Assembly (NCBI GenBank): GCA_031423155.1
Contig: JANPEZ010000171.1
Coordinates: 1 to 23,586, forward strand
Length of the DNA: 23,586 nt
DNA from: JANPEZ01 sp031423155
Lineage (GTDB): Bacteria > Actinomycetota > UBA4738 > HRBIN12
Reading direction: 5' to 3'
A program made the translations under genes and the position numbers. The notes beneath the pieces are model-generated. The model had not been told where the DNA came from. It saw only the letters and a program-made list of their open reading frames with translations, and made no database searches. This document shows positions 7,236-14,652 of this stretch, piece by piece. Positions within the stretch are counted from its first letter, which is position 1. The number at the start of each line of letters is the position of its first letter.

Positions 7236-8065
7236 GCCCGAAGCCCCCTCAGCCAGGCGTATAGCCGGTCTTCCATCGGACGCATCCCCTGCAGCCGGCG
7301 CCGGAAGAAGAACATCCCGTCCGACTCGCGGACGGGCGTTCGCGTCAGGCGGAGCGGTGACAACGACTGCGGCAGATTCTTCGTGCCGTCCGCCGCGAGC
7401 GCGAACCGGTAGTGGCTCGCGACGACATCCTCGTGAGCTACCACGGCGCGCGGGTACGCGAACAGGTCGACGTCCGCACCGGTCCGCGACCGAAGCACGT
7501 CACGCGACCCTGCCGACTCATCCTCGGCCGCATCGCGCGAAAGCAGGTCGTAGTCGGTATGCGAGATCGAGTGAGACCCGATGCTCAGAAGGCCGGCCGA
7601 TGACATCTCCCCCACCTGATCCCAGGTGAGAGGCAGCGGTTCGGCCCCGCGCGCCGCGGCCCCCTCTCTTATCGGAGCCGGCGACGATCCCTGCATGAAC
7701 CCGGTCGGAAGGAAGACGCTCGCGGGCACCTGCAGATCGCGCATCACCGGCCAGGCCTGCGTGTACACCTCGCGGTATCCGTCGTCGAACGTGACGGCAA
7801 CCAGGTCACGCGTGAGGCGCCCCTCCTCGAGCCGAGCCAGACCCTCGGCGAGGGCAACCACGTCGGATCCGTCGCGCAACGCCTTCATCTGGGATGCGAA
7901 TCGCCTGACGGGCAGGTCCATCTCCCTTCCCTGCCCGGCGCCGACGCGATGGTAGATCAGGACGAAGAGTCCGGGTTCGCGCTCCCTTCCCCACATCGCG
8001 GGGCCGAGCAGGGCGAGCTTGACTCCCTTCTTCGCCCATGAGACCGCGAACGCTCGAGGTCTCAC
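7232..8065 (-). CDS. Polysaccharide deacetylase (NodB-type)
   Basis: The 277-residue protein carries the carbohydrate esterase family 4 fold. The opening strand FVLIYHRVG is typical, followed by motif 1 TFDDGY (D94 as base, D95 as metal ligand) and motif 2 SIGSHSISHTD (H165 and H169 as metal ligands). It should remove acetyl groups from N-acetylated sugars in a metal-dependent way. I chose the GTG at 8065 because it forms a GTGA overlap with the preceding stop, as elsewhere in this operon; an alternative start about 18 codons upstream exists. The N-terminus has no convincing signal peptide, so the cellular side is unclear. In this locus it may tailor the glycan or expose the amine used by the formyltransferase-like protein. 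Confidence 0.88.
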   Translation of the reverse strand: MRPRAFAVSWAKKGVKLALLGPAMWGREREPGLFVLIYHRVGAGQGREMDLPVRRFASQMKALRDGSDVVALAEGLARLEEGRLTRDLVAVTFDDGYREVYTQAWPVMRDLQVPASVFLPTGFMQGSSPAPIREGAAARGAEPLPLTWDQVGEMSSAGLLSIGSHSISHTDYDLLSRDAAEDESAGSRDVLRSRTGADVDLFAYPRAVVAHEDVVASHYRFALAADGTKNLPQSLSPLRLTRTPVRESDGMFFFRRRLQGMRPMEDRLYAWLRGLRA

Positions 8066-9387
8066 GCGCTCTCTAGGGCTTCGGACCCGCGCCGGCGCGA
8101 GGGCCTGGGCACCATGCAAAGGAGCATGAAGAGATAGGGCAACACCAGCGTCCTCTGCCGGGCGAGAAGCCCGAAGTTAGGAAGCGACGCCAAGATGATG
8201 GAGAAAGAGAACCAGGAGAGGAACGCCAGGATCACCATCCCGTTCGTATGCCAAGTTCGGATGCCCGCGACTATCTGTCTTCGCCGCCGAAGTACCAGCC
8301 ACATGAGCACCACCCCTTCGAGGGAGGCGATGGTCGGAAGTATCCCTCCGGCCTCGTAGGGGAAGGGCCTGAAGTTCACGGTGGCGATGGCGATCGGAAG
8401 GCCGGTCGGCGTGAACGGGCTCGCCGCCGAGAAGTTCGATCCTCCCCCACCGACACTGAACTCCTGGGCCTGCTGGGCCTCGAACGCCGCCTGCGGATCG
8501 TCGTTGTGGATGTAGTCCTTGGCGCTTTGGATGGTCACGGCGGACATGAACACCAGCACCGGCACCAAGACGATGTATAGCAGCGCCTGGAGTTGGACCG
8601 ACCGCGCGCGCGCGGGCCTCAGCAGGAATGCTGCGGCCGCTGCCACCGCCAGCGCGGCGGCCATCGGCGGGCGGATCATAATCGTGCCGAACAACCCAAC
8701 CGACGTGATGATGAGACCCCTGGCGAACGTGCCGCGCAGGATGAGCGCGAAACCGTAGGTAGCGACGCCCAGGAACAGGACGATCAGGCCGTCCTTCCCC
8801 AAACTGGAAGGCCAGTACCACATCGAGGGAAGCAGGAAGACCAGGTAGGCGAACGTCTTCTGATCCCCCTGTGGGAACTCCAATCTGAAGGCCTTGTAGA
8901 AGTACCAAGAACCGACGAAGCCGGCCGAAGCGCAGACGACGAAGCCGCCAAGCATCGTCGGGCCTGTGATCGCGAATAGCAGTCCAGTCATGAAGTTCAT
9001 GAAACTCGTGCCCGGCTCGGGCAGCGGCGGGAACTGCAGCGACCGGAATATCGGCGCGAATCTGACACCGGCTCCGTAGTAGCCGTTGGCGTCGGCGACC
9101 CCGTGGTAGACGGCCTGGATGATGATGAACCGCAGGAGGCTTCCGATCACGTGGGCCGTCAACGCCAAGCCCAGGAACCTCGCCGAGATCGCCCCGTCGC
9201 GGCGAGCGGCGCGCGGGATGGTGATGACGCCGATGACCCCGATGATGGCGGTCAGAGCCATGAACATCTGCGCGTCCGGGGTCGACGAACCCAGAACCAC
9301 GATGCTGGCCAGGAGCCCGGCAACGATGAACACCCACGCGAGCGCAGATCCGCCGCGCGCGGGAACGGCGCTTCCGAAGCCAGCCAT
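8062..9387 (-). CDS. Polytopic membrane protein, candidate glycan polymerase (Wzy-like)
   Basis: The 441-residue protein has about ten hydrophobic spans, beginning near residues 15-33, and a larger hydrophilic loop around residues 285-325 with a glycine-rich stretch (SVGGGGSNF). Motifs such as FLLPSMWYWPSSLGKDGLIVLFLG resemble membrane proteins in polysaccharide loci, but no family is certain. Its topology and place between acyltransferase, deacetylase and glycosyltransferase genes fit a Wzy-type polymerase or ligase, which is inference from context. No Wzx flippase was recognised in the window, so that role is also possible though less likely from the sequence. The ATG at 9387 follows AAGGCCT. 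It starts 49 bases after the GNAT stop, the largest gap in the operon. Confidence 0.75.
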   Translation of the reverse strand: MAGFGSAVPARGGSALAWVFIVAGLLASIVVLGSSTPDAQMFMALTAIIGVIGVITIPRAARRDGAISARFLGLALTAHVIGSLLRFIIIQAVYHGVADANGYYGAGVRFAPIFRSLQFPPLPEPGTSFMNFMTGLLFAITGPTMLGGFVVCASAGFVGSWYFYKAFRLEFPQGDQKTFAYLVFLLPSMWYWPSSLGKDGLIVLFLGVATYGFALILRGTFARGLIITSVGLFGTIMIRPPMAAALAVAAAAAFLLRPARARSVQLQALLYIVLVPVLVFMSAVTIQSAKDYIHNDDPQAAFEAQQAQEFSVGGGGSNFSAASPFTPTGLPIAIATVNFRPFPYEAGGILPTIASLEGVVLMWLVLRRRRQIVAGIRTWHTNGMVILAFLSWFSFSIILASLPNFGLLARQRTLVLPYLFMLLCMVPRPSRRRGSEALESA

Positions 9388-9436
9388 AGGCCTTATCCTA
9401 CGGGGCGTCGTCGCGCGCGAGACGTATCAGCGCCGC

Positions 9437-10429
9437 TCAGAAGACCTCCAGGTCGCCGAGTGTCAGGGACCAGTTCCCCGGCTCCAGAGCGCGGGGTTCA
9501 CGCGCACCCACCTGCTTGACCGTGAACGTCATCCCGGCTCTGGGGAGTCTGTGGAAGCCCGCCCCCAGGAGCGAGCCGCGGGCCGGCCATCCCGGGCCGA
9601 CGTGGAAGACCGCATGATCGGCTCCCGCCTCCTTGGCGAGGCGTCCGAGCAGCTTCCGGAGAACGTCCTCGGCCCCCGGAGCGCAGAGGGCTTCGCAAAC
9701 GACCGCTTCGCGAAGGTTCCCGCGAGAGCGCAACCGCGCCAGGACGAGTGCTCCCTCGCCGGTCAAGGCGTGATAGCGCATGGGACCGGCCGTGTAACGC
9801 CACGCAAGATAGTCGGCGGCCCTGTGCGTATGGAACGCGGCCGGGCCCGCCGCCTCAACGGCCCAACCGGCAAGGGCATCGGCAGCCGGGACGAGGGCGC
9901 TCATCGCGGGGGCGTCCACGCCCGGGCCCGATCGCAGGTTCCGCTTCATCGCGGCTAGGGCCAGGCGATCGGGGCGACGCACTTTGACCCACATCGGCCA
10001 GGTCGTGACCACCTGCCACCCCATTTTGATGTAGCCGGGCCTGCTCTTGTCGTTGGGCGTGTTGAACACGAAGGAGACCCCCGCGGCCTCGCACTGTTCC
10101 AGGGCCTGGGTCGTCAGACGCGAGAAGATGCCGCGGCGCTGAACCTTCGGCGAGGTCGCCGTGTCGACCGCCCGGACGGCGAGCACATCCTCTCCCGCCG
10201 GGCCCCGAAGCTTCCATCGCATGAAAGAGCGCAGCCCGACGATCTCGCCCTCCATCTCTGCGACCAACGCTATGGATGGACCGAACGGGCTGTTCAGGTG
10301 TTTCCACTCGAAGAGTGCCCGTCGATCGACCCCACCGGGCGCCGGTCCCAGGGCCTCGTTCAACAGAGCGACGACCGGACCGACATCGGCCGGCGTCATC
10401 GACCGGACGGTGATCGGCGTCTCGGTCAT
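9437..10429 (-). CDS. GNAT family acyltransferase
   Basis: The 330-residue protein begins with a GNAT domain: ITVRSMTPADVGPVVALLNE, FEWKHLNSPFGPSIALVAE, and the acetyl-CoA-binding strand and loop DTATSPKVQRRGIFSRLT, then FVFNTPNDKSRPGYIKMGW. The second half (about 180-330) is a less conserved domain that may be a degenerate second GNAT fold. The double-length form with FEWKH resembles GNAT proteins common in exopolysaccharide loci. It probably acylates a sugar amine or hydroxyl; the acyl donor and acceptor are unknown. The ATG at 10429 overlaps the upstream GT4 stop as ATGA. It is cytosolic, with no membrane segment. Confidence 0.85.
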   Translation of the reverse strand: MTETPITVRSMTPADVGPVVALLNEALGPAPGGVDRRALFEWKHLNSPFGPSIALVAEMEGEIVGLRSFMRWKLRGPAGEDVLAVRAVDTATSPKVQRRGIFSRLTTQALEQCEAAGVSFVFNTPNDKSRPGYIKMGWQVVTTWPMWVKVRRPDRLALAAMKRNLRSGPGVDAPAMSALVPAADALAGWAVEAAGPAAFHTHRAADYLAWRYTAGPMRYHALTGEGALVLARLRSRGNLREAVVCEALCAPGAEDVLRKLLGRLAKEAGADHAVFHVGPGWPARGSLLGAGFHRLPRAGMTFTVKQVGAREPRALEPGNWSLTLGDLEVF

Positions 10430-11535
10430 CGGCCGGACTCCAGCGCACGTAGGTAGACCTCTTCCGTACGGCGGACCATCGTCTCCAGCGAGAAGCCGGC
10501 GGCGGTCTGCATCGCGCGCGAGCCGAGTTCGGCGCGAAGTTCGGGGCTATCCATCAGTGCGATCAGGGCCGAAGCGAGGGCCGCGGGATCCGAGGGCTCG
10601 ACGAGCAGGGCGTCGAGTCTATCGGTAGCGATCTCGGGTACTCCGCCCACCCGCGTTACCACCGAGGGCAGCCCCAGCGCCATCGCCTCCAGGAGCGAGA
10701 CGGGCATCCCTTCGAACAGGGAGGGCAGGCAGTAGACGTCGAAGGCTCGCATCAGCCTGGAGGCCTCGGCGTGATACCCGGCCAACGCAACATGATCGCC
10801 GACCCCAGACTCGGCTATGGCAGTTCGGATCGGCGCGGGGTCGACCTCGAGTCCGATGAACACGAATCGGGCGCGAGGAACGCGCGCGATCACCTCGCGG
10901 GCAGCGCCGACCAGCACGGCGTGTCCTTTCTTGGGCGTGAGCCCTCCGACCGTGCCGACGACGACGTCTTCGGGCGACAGTCCTAGTTCGGCGCGAGCCT
11001 CCTCGCGCGAGAGGGCGCCGGCGCGAAGACGGTCGACGTCGACGCCGTTCGGGATGACCGTAACCGGCGGCTCGATGCGTGCCCCGATGGAGCGGGCGAC
11101 ATCTTCGGAGACGGCGATGACGGCGTCCTGCATGCGGTAGGTCGCCGCGTTCAGTCGCCGCGTCATCGGCTTGTACCGCTCCCACGTGTTGTGCTCGGTG
11201 TAGACGAGGGCGCCCCGGCCTCGCAGCCCCATGCGAGCACCGATGCCCGCCGAGGGAAGATGAGCGTGGGTCAGAGCGATCCCACCGTCGCGAACCCGGT
11301 CGCGCAGCCGGCCGATCCAGCGAGGGTCGTAGCCCTTGCCGCTGCCCAGGCACACCGCGCCGACCCCGGCCTCACCGAGTTCGCCCACCAGATGATCCTT
11401 CCACGGGAGCAGGTAGCAGCACTCGTAGGAGAAGCGCTCGCGATCGACGTGCCTTGCCATGTCGACGAGCAGCCGTTCGGCCCCGCCCGGACCCAGTCCT
11501 TTGATCAACCACAGGACGCGGACCGGCTCCGCCAC
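10426..11535 (-). CDS. GT4 family glycosyltransferase
   Basis: The 369-residue GT-B protein opens with VLWLIKGLGPGGAERLLVDMA, the classic GT4 acceptor-side motif. It continues with LTHAHLPSAGIGARM, VYTEHNTWERYKPMTR and VIPNGVDVDRL. The C-terminal donor domain shows VGTVGGLTPKKGHAVLV and CLPSLFEGMPVSLLEAMALGLPSV, containing the E-x7-E glutamates. It should transfer a sugar from a nucleotide donor to a growing lipid-linked glycan. The start is the GTG at 11535, three bases after the autokinase stop, so translation is probably coupled. A role with the UDP-sulfoquinovose made by the divergent operon is possible, since known bacterial and plant sulfolipid synthases (SqdX, SQD2) are also GT4 enzymes; this is inference. 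Confidence 0.92.
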   Translation of the reverse strand: MAEPVRVLWLIKGLGPGGAERLLVDMARHVDRERFSYECCYLLPWKDHLVGELGEAGVGAVCLGSGKGYDPRWIGRLRDRVRDGGIALTHAHLPSAGIGARMGLRGRGALVYTEHNTWERYKPMTRRLNAATYRMQDAVIAVSEDVARSIGARIEPPVTVIPNGVDVDRLRAGALSREEARAELGLSPEDVVVGTVGGLTPKKGHAVLVGAAREVIARVPRARFVFIGLEVDPAPIRTAIAESGVGDHVALAGYHAEASRLMRAFDVYCLPSLFEGMPVSLLEAMALGLPSVVTRVGGVPEIATDRLDALLVEPSDPAALASALIALMDSPELRAELGSRAMQTAAGFSLETMVRRTEEVYLRALESGR

Positions 11536-11538
11536 GCT

Positions 11539-13320
11539 TCAGTCGGAGAAGAGGCCGCTGGTTCCCGAACCCGAAGGTGTGCTCTCATCCTTCGGGCGTT
11601 GCTCGGCGCCCCCGTTCGGAGCGAAGGAGCCGGACGGCGGACCGGCGAACCCTGACATCGCGGCTTCCTCGGCCTGGCGCTTGCGCTCCTTACGGGAGAG
11701 CTTCTGCTTGCCCTGCGGCTCGGATTCAGCTTCCGCGTAGTAGGTACTGGAGTACATGTAGTAGTCCGAGTAGTAGTAGGAGAAGGCGGGGCCGAAGTTG
11801 TTGAGAACGACTCCGACCGTACGCGACGCGACCTTGACCATCTGGTCGCGCGCATGTGCAAGGATCCTGCGGTTCGTCGCCTCGTTCACCACCATCAGCG
11901 TTCCGTCGGCGATCGCCGACAGGACCAAGGCGTCGGCCAACCCCAAGACCGGCGGGCCGTCCAATATCACCCAATCGGCAACCTGTGAAACCTCGGCCAG
12001 GAATTCCTTCATGCGAGGGGACCCGAGGAGTTCGGCCGGATTCGGCGGGATCGGACCGCCGGGCATGACACGCAGGTCGCGTACACCCGGATCCGAGACG
12101 GCTTCGGACAGCTGCGCCTGACCCGAAAGCACGCTGGAAAGTCCGATCCTGTTGGTAAGGCCGAAGAAAGTATGGACCGAGGGCCGGCGCAGATCGGCGC
12201 CCACCAACAGGACGCGCTGACCCGACTGTGCAAGCACGGTCGCCAGGTTCGCCGCGGTGGTCGACTTGCCTTCTCCCTGCAGCGGGCTGGTCACGAGCAG
12301 AACCTTCAGTGGGCCGACCGCCGACATGAACAGCAGGTTGGTCCTCAAGGTGCGGTACGCCTCGGTCGCGGGCGCTTTCGGATCGTCCACGGCAACGAGG
12401 TAGTCGCGTGGGTGGCCGTTGCCGTCACGGCCGCGTGCAAGGTCGGAGCCCGCGATGTGCTGGATGACTCCCACCAGCGTGGCGCCGGACATCCGCTCGA
12501 CGTCTGCAACCCCGCGCAAGCTGTCATCGACGTAGTCGCGCAGGAACGCTGCCCCGAACCCCAGGACCAGGCCGACGATCGCCGCCAGCAGTCCGTCACG
12601 CAGGTGGTTCGGCCTGGAAGGCTTGGTCGGAACCCTTGCATCCGTGATGATGCCTCCCGAGGCCTCCCTGATCTGTTTTATCGCGGCCTGGAGCGGGCGC
12701 AGCTTGTCCTGAGAGGCGACGATGTCGGCCTCCAGCCCCGCACGCACCTGCGCCGTCGCATCGCTCACGGGCGTTTCGGCGAGCTGGGCTCGTTTGTCTT
12801 CGATGGCCAACTGGATCGTGGCCACCTGGTCGGCGAGGGTGGAGGCGTTCTGGGAGCGCCTGTACTCCAGGTAGGAGAGGGCGAACTGTTGGGCGATCCT
12901 CTGCGCCTCGACGGGATCGGATGACTCGGCCCTGAACAGCAGGATCTCACTGGCCTTGGAGGGCGCAACCTTTATGGAGCGCGTCAGCTTGTCGATCACG
13001 CGCTGATCGGTCGCGTCCTGACCCAGGGCTTTGGCGACGGGAGCGGCCACGATCTTGCTCGACGCGATCGCCGACTCCGTTTCCAGGTTGACCTTGCCGA
13101 CGATCGGTTGACCGGTCTCGGAGGCCACCCCGGCGGTGGGAGGCGGCGGCAACACCTGAGCCTCGGCTTCGTACACGGGCGTCTGCCGGTAAGACAACGA
13201 CAGCGCCCCACCGACCACGAGCAGGAGCACGAATATCGCGGTCCATTTACGCTGGGAAACGATGCGGAAGTAGTCCCGCATCTCGGGCGCGGACGCGCGT
13301 TCGCTCTGGTTATCTGCCAC
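11539..13320 (-). CDS. Wzz-type chain-length regulator fused to tyrosine autokinase (BY-kinase)
   Basis: The 593-residue protein combines a Wzz domain and a bacterial tyrosine kinase, which control polymer length and export. A membrane span lies near 26-43 and another near 243-260; the extracellular part between them is largely helical. The cytosolic kinase shows Walker A (SPLQGEGKST, 345-354), Walker A' (VLLVGADLRRP, D376) and Walker B (VILDGPP, 451-457). The tyrosine cluster at 514-528 holds eight Tyr residues as autophosphorylation sites. About 65 more residues follow it, charged then rich in Gly, Ser and Pro, an unusually long tail. The GTG at 13320 follows GAGG with six bases between. 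As first gene it probably sets activity of the whole operon. Confidence 0.95.
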   Translation of the reverse strand: MADNQSERASAPEMRDYFRIVSQRKWTAIFVLLLVVGGALSLSYRQTPVYEAEAQVLPPPPTAGVASETGQPIVGKVNLETESAIASSKIVAAPVAKALGQDATDQRVIDKLTRSIKVAPSKASEILLFRAESSDPVEAQRIAQQFALSYLEYRRSQNASTLADQVATIQLAIEDKRAQLAETPVSDATAQVRAGLEADIVASQDKLRPLQAAIKQIREASGGIITDARVPTKPSRPNHLRDGLLAAIVGLVLGFGAAFLRDYVDDSLRGVADVERMSGATLVGVIQHIAGSDLARGRDGNGHPRDYLVAVDDPKAPATEAYRTLRTNLLFMSAVGPLKVLLVTSPLQGEGKSTTAANLATVLAQSGQRVLLVGADLRRPSVHTFFGLTNRIGLSSVLSGQAQLSEAVSDPGVRDLRVMPGGPIPPNPAELLGSPRMKEFLAEVSQVADWVILDGPPVLGLADALVLSAIADGTLMVVNEATNRRILAHARDQMVKVASRTVGVVLNNFGPAFSYYYSDYYMYSSTYYAEAESEPQGKQKLSRKERKRQAEEAAMSGFAGPPSGSFAPNGGAEQRPKDESTPSGSGTSGLFSD

Positions 13321-13344
13321 CGGGATCCTCGCGTGCGGTGTGGA

Positions 13345-13362
13345 GGTCCGGGCATCCGGACC
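13345..13362. repeat. Perfect inverted repeat at the glycan operon start
   Basis: GGTCCGG, a four-base spacer GCAT, then CCGGACC form a perfect 7-base inverted repeat. It begins at the predicted transcription start of the autokinase operon and ends 24 bases before its GTG. It could be an operator for a dimeric regulator or a stable hairpin at the 5' end of the message. No T tract follows, so it is not a simple terminator. Confidence 0.7.
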
Positions 13363-13368
13363 GGCATG

Positions 13369-13397
13369 ACTTTACGGCCCCTGCCTACGCGCGGCAA
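13369..13397 (-). promoter_or_regulatory. Candidate promoter of the glycan operon
   Basis: On the minus strand TTGCCG (13392-13397) and TAAAGT (13369-13374) are separated by exactly 17 bases, each matching four of six consensus bases. The predicted start near 13362 gives a leader of about 42 bases to the autokinase GTG. This lies in the 153-base divergent region, the widest intergenic space in the window. Confidence 0.45.
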
Positions 13398-13427
13398 ACA
13401 TGTCGCCTCGAGCGCTCCAGCCTGGGT

Positions 13428-13436
13428 TGGTACGAT
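13428..13436 (+). promoter_or_regulatory. Candidate extended -10 promoter for the sulfoquinovose operon
   Basis: TGGTACGAT fits the extended -10 form TG-N-TATAAT with four of six hexamer matches. It would start transcription about 30 bases upstream of the ATG at 13474. No matching -35 hexamer is visible, which extended -10 promoters may tolerate. Confidence 0.35.
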
Positions 13437-13473
13437 GCTTCGACTTCCCCTTCTAGCTGCTGAAAGGAACACG

Positions 13474-14649
13474 ATGCGAGTCCTCATCCTGGGTGGAGAT
13501 GGCTATCTCGGCTGGCCCACGGCGATGCGCTTCTCCAGCCGCGGTCACCAGGTCCACCTCGTCGACAACTACCTTCGAAGGACCGCCCACGCCGAAGCCG
13601 GAACCGACTCCCTCGTACCGATCCCGGCCGGCCTCGCGGAGCGCACCGCCGCCTGGCGCGAGGTCAGCGGCAAGGACATCGGCTTCACGGAGGGCGACCT
13701 GTGCGACTGGGCAGTCACCGAGCAGGTCTTCTCCGACTTCCGGCCCGATGCGGTCATCCACTACGGAGAGATGCCGAGCGCCCCCTACTCGATGAAGGAC
13801 CGAGAGCACGCGGTCTTCACTCAGACCAACAACGTCGTCAACACCCTCAACACCATCTTCGCCATCGAGGAGTTCGTCCCCGACGCCCACCTGGTCAAGC
13901 TAGGAACGATGGGCGAGTACGGCACCCCGAATATCGACATCGAAGAGGGCTACATCGAGATAGAGCACAACGGCCGCAAGGAGACGCTGCCCTTCCCGAA
14001 GCTCCCGGGAAGCTTCTATCACCTGTCGAAGGTCCACGATTCGCACAACATCCACTTCGCCTGCCGCATCCGTGGATTGCGCGCGACCGACCTCAATCAG
14101 GGCGTCGTCTACGGCATCGAGACCGACGAGACCAAGCTCGACGAGCGGCTGGCGACACGCTTCGACTACGACGACGTGTTCGGCACCGCCCTCAACCGCT
14201 TCTGCCTGCAGGCCGTGATCGGTCATCCGCTCACCGTCTACGGCAAGGGAGGACAGACGCGCGGATACCTCAACATCGTCGACACCCTCCAATGCGTCGA
14301 GCTGGCGGTCGCCAACCCGGCCGATCGAGGGGAGATGCGCGTCTACAACCAGTTCACCGAGCAGTTCTCCGTCCGCGAGCTGGCCGATCTGGTTCAGAAA
14401 GCGGGTGCCGAGTACGGCCTCGACGTCGCCATCGACGCCATCGACAACCCCCGCGTCGAGATGGAGGACCACTACTACAACCCCAAGCACACCAAGCTGA
14501 TGGATCTGGGCCTGAAGCCGAACCTGCTCTCAGAGACCCTGGTCGAGTCGATGTTCGCAACCATCGAGCGGCACAAGGAACGGGTCATCGCCGACCACAT
14601 CCTGCCTCGCGACCGTTGGCGACCGGCGGTCGCCTCGCCGGCCGAGTAG
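13474..14649 (+). CDS. sqdB: UDP-sulfoquinovose synthase (SQD1/SqdB family)
   Basis: The 391-residue extended short-chain dehydrogenase closely resembles plant SQD1. It makes UDP-sulfoquinovose from UDP-glucose and sulfite using bound NAD. The N-terminal GGDGYLG (7-13) binds NAD. Catalytic residues are T145 in KLGTMGEYGTPNIDIEEGY and Y182/K186 in SFYHLSKVHDSHNI, the same T, Y, K spacing as SQD1. Further SQD1-specific blocks are HYGE..SAPYSM, ATDLNQGVVYG, VFGTALNRFC, HPLTVYGKGGQTRGYL and YNQFTEQFSV; these exceed general epimerase similarity. The ATG at 13474 follows AAAGGA with seven bases between; a longer in-frame extension upstream covers the intergenic region and is unlikely. It is divergent from the glycan operon and three bases before a glycosyltransferase gene. 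Confidence 0.95.
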   Translation: MRVLILGGDGYLGWPTAMRFSSRGHQVHLVDNYLRRTAHAEAGTDSLVPIPAGLAERTAAWREVSGKDIGFTEGDLCDWAVTEQVFSDFRPDAVIHYGEMPSAPYSMKDREHAVFTQTNNVVNTLNTIFAIEEFVPDAHLVKLGTMGEYGTPNIDIEEGYIEIEHNGRKETLPFPKLPGSFYHLSKVHDSHNIHFACRIRGLRATDLNQGVVYGIETDETKLDERLATRFDYDDVFGTALNRFCLQAVIGHPLTVYGKGGQTRGYLNIVDTLQCVELAVANPADRGEMRVYNQFTEQFSVRELADLVQKAGAEYGLDVAIDAIDNPRVEMEDHYYNPKHTKLMDLGLKPNLLSETLVESMFATIERHKERVIADHILPRDRWRPAVASPAE

Positions 14650-14652
14650 GAG

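Noticed and set aside
13108..13473. Upstream extension of the UDP-sulfoquinovose synthase frame
   Set aside because: It runs back through the promoter region into the autokinase gene; the ATG at 13474 has a good ribosome binding site and begins at the NAD-binding motif as in SQD1.
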